A stretch of DNA of 64,000 nt from Huiozyma naganishii CBS 8797 (lineage: Eukaryota > Ascomycota > Saccharomycetes > Saccharomycetales > Saccharomycetaceae), in assembly GCF_000348985.1 (NCBI RefSeq), contig NC_035928.1:716221-780220 (forward strand). The letters run 5' to 3'. The position numbers were made by a program, and so were the translations under genes. Shown here one piece after another: positions 62,875 to 64,000 of the stretch (within the stretch, counting starts at the first letter, position 1; the number at the start of each line of letters is the position of its first letter). Below the pieces are notes generated by a model that saw nothing but the letters and a program-made list of their open reading frames with translations, did not search any database and was not told the origin of the DNA.

Positions 62875-64000
62875 CGTGTGTAGTGGTTGCAGGTATTTCG
62901 AAGACCCACCTCTAAGAAACTGCGACGTCTGTATATTTATGTACTGTAAAAAGTATTTGATCCAAAGATCTACGACTGGATACTGGGAGGTCTATTGAGT
63001 TGTATCCGGAGAGTATTCTGCGTTGGACTGGCAACAAGAATGATAACAGGGGAAGTTGTCGGTGGGTTTTCTACACCTCAAGCGGATAGAAGAGAGGGAT
63101 GCAACTTTCAAATAAGACACTTTTGTGAGACGGAGAGATGAGAACTCCAGTTCAACTGACAGTGGTGGATGACAGAACAGTCGTATGAGAGTGATCAGGT
63201 GGTGACAGACAATCGTACCAGATATGATAGAGTGACAGTCTCTGCGTTATGCACTTGGTTCTGGAGTGGGGATTATTTAACAAAGAGTTTGCCCAGAAAC
63301 AGAATTTATTATCCAGGACGCATAGCTCCTATTGGCAAGTGTTACAAAGACGGTATATTGTTTTATTCGTTTGTTCCCATCGTGAAGCGATCTCAATTAT
63401 TATATGACGGTGATAGATGCATTAAAGAACAACGGTGACTGTTAGAAGGTGTTCCTTATTTACATCTGTATTTTGAGGCTGGTGGCTGGCGATGATCAAA
63501 GACAATAGCATCAGGCTAGACTATAACGAGATGATATCTTTCTTGTATTTGGACGCTTTGAATCATCTGTAATATAAATATTCAGGGTTGTATCAATATG
63601 CTATATAAAATAATTCAATTAGACCGGAGCGGAGGTGAGTAATTGCCAGTTGTTGTTGGATACTGCAATAGTTACCAGTGACGTTTGGTTGGATGACTGG
63701 CATGATAATTAGCAGTATCAATGCTGTTCCGTAGACAGAGATAATTCAACCTATAATAGTGAGTTTTAATTGAAGTTAGAGCAGCCTCTTTATAACAGTA
63801 AATGGAAGTTTAGCAGCGAGGTTCAATTACCATTGGATCAACTTGTCTATCACAATAAATGGAATTTAAGCGGTGAGGTTCCGTTTGATTTACAGTAGGC
63901 TGTGTGCACGGGAAGTTTAGCAGTAGGATAGATTAACACTGCTATTTATCAGGTAGGGCAGCGACTGTTCAGTTGGATTACCGTCTTATGACTTGTCGTT
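62875..64000. other. Degenerate AT-rich tail, towards the telomere
   Basis: 1.1 kb after the helicase. An 89-codon ORF (63169-63438) starts with ATG and is rich in Tyr, Arg and Trp, but shows no family. The last 210 bases contain degenerate 57-base repeats. Many stops interrupt all frames. No telomere repeat, LTR or tRNA was seen. Confidence 0.5.
63791..63950 (+). repeat. Degenerate 57-bp coding-like repeat
   Basis: Unit 1 starts TATAACAGTAAATGG (63791) and unit 2 starts TATCACAATAAATGG (63848), exactly 57 bases on. A third, weaker unit shares GGAAGTTTAGCAG at 63911-63923. In one frame units 1 and 2 read YNSKWKFSSEVQLPLDQ and YHNKWNLSGEVPFDLQ and then stop, so this looks like the remains of a protein with 19-residue repeats. 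TATAATAGTGAGTTTTAA before unit 1 may be a further decayed copy. Confidence 0.6.

Noticed and set aside
63500..64000. Telomere or telomere-proximal TG repeat at the right edge
   Set aside because: No short G-rich repeat is present; the sequence is degenerate subtelomeric DNA and the end must lie beyond the window.

Overview
The window is nuclear DNA from a budding yeast of the family Saccharomycetaceae. Genes are compact, almost all lack introns, and lie in the same order as on the left arm of S. cerevisiae chromosome XIII. Reading left to right the order is NUP188, MDM1, SEC65, URA5, YML108W, ZDS2, COQ5, CTK3, DAT1, TAF8, VAN1, ATR1, NAB6, an NGL gene, YML119W, NDI1, GTR1, PHO84, TUB1/3, PGA3, RSC9, MSC1, COX14 and ERO1. 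This is YML103 to YML130, running from the centromere side towards the telomere. Only one ohnolog track is present: genes of the sister region, YMR274 to YMR284, are not interleaved. This suggests a species that diverged after the yeast whole-genome duplication. MRPL33 lies beside the NGL gene, as YMR286W lies beside YMR285C, so the two lineages seem to have kept opposite copies. A Kazachstania/Naumovozyma-like yeast would fit, but I cannot fix the genus.

Layout. 1-39409 is dense, conserved housekeeping DNA: nuclear pore, lipid contact sites, SRP, pyrimidine and ubiquinone synthesis, transcription, mannosylation, drug export, mitochondrial translation and NADH oxidation, TORC1 signalling, phosphate uptake and alpha-tubulin. 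PML39, BUL2 and ERG13, expected from S. cerevisiae, are missing from their positions. A frameshifted COS/DUP-type gene and an old yellow enzyme gene sit between NAB6 and NGL. 39410-40766 is a nearly empty 1.36 kb gap where ERG13 would lie. 40767-45274 holds RSC9, MSC1 and COX14. 45503-52387 mixes ERO1 with a block from elsewhere on the same arm: an Rtf2-family gene, GIM5, RAD10, VPS9 and TAF13, which are YML094 to YML098 in S. cerevisiae. 53226-55332 has a YMR315W-like oxidoreductase and one gene I do not recognise.

From about 55.4 kb onward the DNA looks subtelomeric. There are 3.7 kb with no convincing gene, a broken cell-wall adhesin relic, and a 3.2 kb very GC-rich helicase ORF with a CCHC zinc knuckle. 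The helicase sits in AT-rich DNA with sharp edges. A degenerate 57-base repeat array follows, running towards the right edge. No telomeric repeat, tRNA, LTR or centromere was recognised.

Regulatory signals: eight TTAGGGCTT/TTAGGGTTT (Tbf1-type) sites between DAT1 and TAF8; Pho4 sites before PHO84; five RTCACRTG (Cbf1-type) sites between RSC9 and MSC1; a HAP box before NDI1; a Hac1-type element before ERO1; a Yap1-type site before the old yellow enzyme gene; and repeated CCAAAAGGGGAAA boxes before GTR1. Many starts were set at the first ATG that matches the family, not at the longest open frame.
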